The notes under the pieces were generated by a model that was given only the letters and a program-made list of their open reading frames with translations, was not told where the DNA came from and made no database searches. A DNA stretch of 6,488 bases from assembly GCA_030040865.1 (NCBI GenBank), contig JASHSX010000114.1, positions 1 through 6,488 of the forward strand, in the 5' to 3' direction. The position numbers and the translations under genes were made by a program. The stretch comes from Thermoplasmata archaeon (lineage in GTDB: Archaea > Thermoplasmatota > Thermoplasmata > Lutacidiplasmatales > UBA184). Numbering within the stretch: the first letter of the stretch is position 1; the number at the start of each line of letters is the position of its first letter. This document shows positions 5,801 to 6,488 of this stretch, one piece after another.

Positions 5801-6061
5801 ATGGGTCTCGGACACGCCATCGAGGAGCACGTGCGAATCCCCCTCGCTCGGAAAATCGTCGGAGAGAGGGTAACTGTGCTGAAGGTCGAGGACAGCGTGG
5901 GGCTGGACGTGATGGTCGTCTGCGAACGGGCCGGGCGGAAGTACCGGGTACGACTCCAAGATATCGCGCTGCTGGAACGTCCCCCCGGTGTCGAGTGGAT
6001 CGAGGCGTATCGGCAGTTCCGCAGAAGGGACGGATCAGCTCAGGCCGACCTTATCCGATAA
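5801..6061 (+). CDS. Hypothetical small cytosolic protein (86 aa)
   Basis: The 86-residue product is charged and soluble, with no signal peptide or membrane segment. It opens with a helical stretch (HAIEEHVRIPLARKIVGE, about 5-22). Three beta-like strands follow (RVTVLKVED at 23-31, LDVMVVCE at 35-42, RKYRVRLQDIALL at 46-58), then a C-terminal helix containing WIEAYRQFRRRDG (65-77). This predicts a compact alpha-beta(3)-alpha unit resembling small nucleic-acid- or protein-binding folds, but no family motif or catalytic residue is evident and I do not assign a function. The start is supported by GAGGAGGA seven bases upstream. It is transcribed divergently from the glutamic peptidase across 224 bases and ends 203 bases before an S9 peptidase on the same strand, too far for a tight operon. 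Composition and frame usage look like a real gene. Confidence 0.78.
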   Translation: MGLGHAIEEHVRIPLARKIVGERVTVLKVEDSVGLDVMVVCERAGRKYRVRLQDIALLERPPGVEWIEAYRQFRRRDGSAQADLIR

Positions 6062-6085
6062 CACATGAAGAGAACTTGCACCTCC

Positions 6086-6104
6086 CAGCCATCCCCCATG
6101 GCTG
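6086..6104 (+). terminator. Perfect hairpin after the 86-residue gene
   Basis: CAGCCAT-CCCCC-ATGGCTG forms a seven-pair stem with a five-base C loop, 25 bases after the stop codon at 6061. It could stabilise the 3' end of the transcript or assist termination. No T run follows, so a classical terminator is not shown. Confidence 0.3.
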
Positions 6105-6235
6105 ATCGAGAGGATAGTCGCCCTTCGGCGCGGGTCCTTTCCAAAGTTCGCAGCTTCCCCCCGGGAGGCGAGCCCCTCACCCCGCTCCGGCATGGCGCGT
6201 CGGATCGAGGTTTCTGCCCTCGGCCACCTGCCGGG

Positions 6236-6243
6236 TAGTTATC
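6236..6243 (+). promoter_or_regulatory. TATA-like box of the S9 peptidase gene
   Basis: TAGTTATC is centred about 25 bases before ATG at 6265, the spacing expected if transcription starts at or next to the start codon. There is no GGAGG-like ribosome site before that ATG (the upstream bases are pyrimidine-rich, CTACCTCCCC), which agrees with a leaderless message. The core GTTATC also occurs upstream of the 86-residue gene. Confidence 0.4.
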
Positions 6244-6264
6244 CTCGGTCTACCTCCCCACGTC

Positions 6265-6488
6265 ATGGGTTCCTCGCCGCTGACGCCGGAGCGAATGTTT
6301 GGCAGTCCCGCGATCTCGGGACCGGTGGCGCGAGGAGTCGGGGTCTCGCCGGACGGACGGTTCGTCACGTTCCTCGCTCCGGAGCCGACGAACCAGTACA
6401 AGCTCGATTTGTGGATCGCGGCGGCGACCGGGGACGCGGCGCACGTCCTGGTTTCGGGCGAAGCGGTCGAGCCCACCAACCAGAGACT
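6265..6488 (+). CDS. S9-family (dipeptidyl-peptidase IV-like) peptidase, N-terminal fragment (3' end outside window)
   Basis: From ATG at 6265 the frame is open to the window end, giving 74 residues. The opening LTPERMFGSPAISGPVARGV, then SPDGRFVTFL, then LDLWIAAATGDAAHVLVSG, closely follows the start of DPP IV-type S9 peptidases. These usually show LT-x-E-x-(I/L)-(F/Y)-x-x-P-x-(L/I)-SG, an SPDG-(R/K)-x-V-(T/A)-(F/Y)-L blade strand, and a LDLW...TG-x-x-x-x-L strand of the beta-propeller. Such enzymes remove dipeptides (often X-Pro) or process short peptides. The catalytic Ser-Asp-His domain would lie about 450 residues further on, so activity cannot be judged here. No signal peptide is visible, so it may act inside the cell. 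ATG at 6295 is an alternative but would cut the conserved opening. A TATA-like box 25 bases upstream supports 6265. Confidence 0.82.
   Translation, partial: MGSSPLTPERMFGSPAISGPVARGVGVSPDGRFVTFLAPEPTNQYKLDLWIAAATGDAAHVLVSGEAVEPTNQR

Overview
The window looks like archaeal chromosome. The evidence is a tRNA gene without an encoded CCA end, AT-rich boxes about 25-30 bases upstream of several start codons (the layout expected of TATA boxes in front of leaderless or short-leader transcripts), a secreted glutamic peptidase of the acid-active eqolisin (G1) type, and exported Ser/Thr/Gly-rich proteins with short signal anchors. GC content is high. My best guess is an acidophilic or soil-type Thermoplasmata relative; this is inference, since no marker gene such as rRNA is present.

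Region 1 (1-2546, + strand) is a tight ABC operon for metal uptake. It holds the 3' end of a probable substrate-binding protein, then an ATPase 6 bases later, then a permease whose start codon overlaps the ATPase stop (ATGA). The ATPase and permease belong to the Zn/Mn/Fe (ZnuBC/TroBC, ABC-3) group. The permease is about 200 residues longer than usual and carries an extra C-terminal membrane region, which is the strongest oddity in the window.

Region 2 (2547-4016) holds a possible 55-residue single-span membrane protein (+). Converging on it is a 293-residue membrane-anchored exported protein of unknown function (- strand). Behind that gene, on the same strand, is a tRNA-Ile(GAU) gene.

Region 3 (4017-4565) is about 550 bases with no convincing gene. 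It contains a weak 46-codon reading frame, a 9-base direct repeat and a pyrimidine-rich tract that may terminate the peptidase transcript.

Region 4 (4566-6488) has a secreted glutamic endopeptidase (-) divergent from an 86-residue hypothetical protein (+). Their shared 224-base intergenic region holds two operator-like palindromes. The window ends in the N-terminus of an S9-family (DPP IV-like) peptidase (+).

Functionally, the window joins metal acquisition with extracellular protein digestion: an endopeptidase that cuts secreted or environmental protein, and a downstream exopeptidase-type enzyme. No sequence evidence links the two sets beyond proximity. I see no mobile element, CRISPR array, rRNA or defence system.
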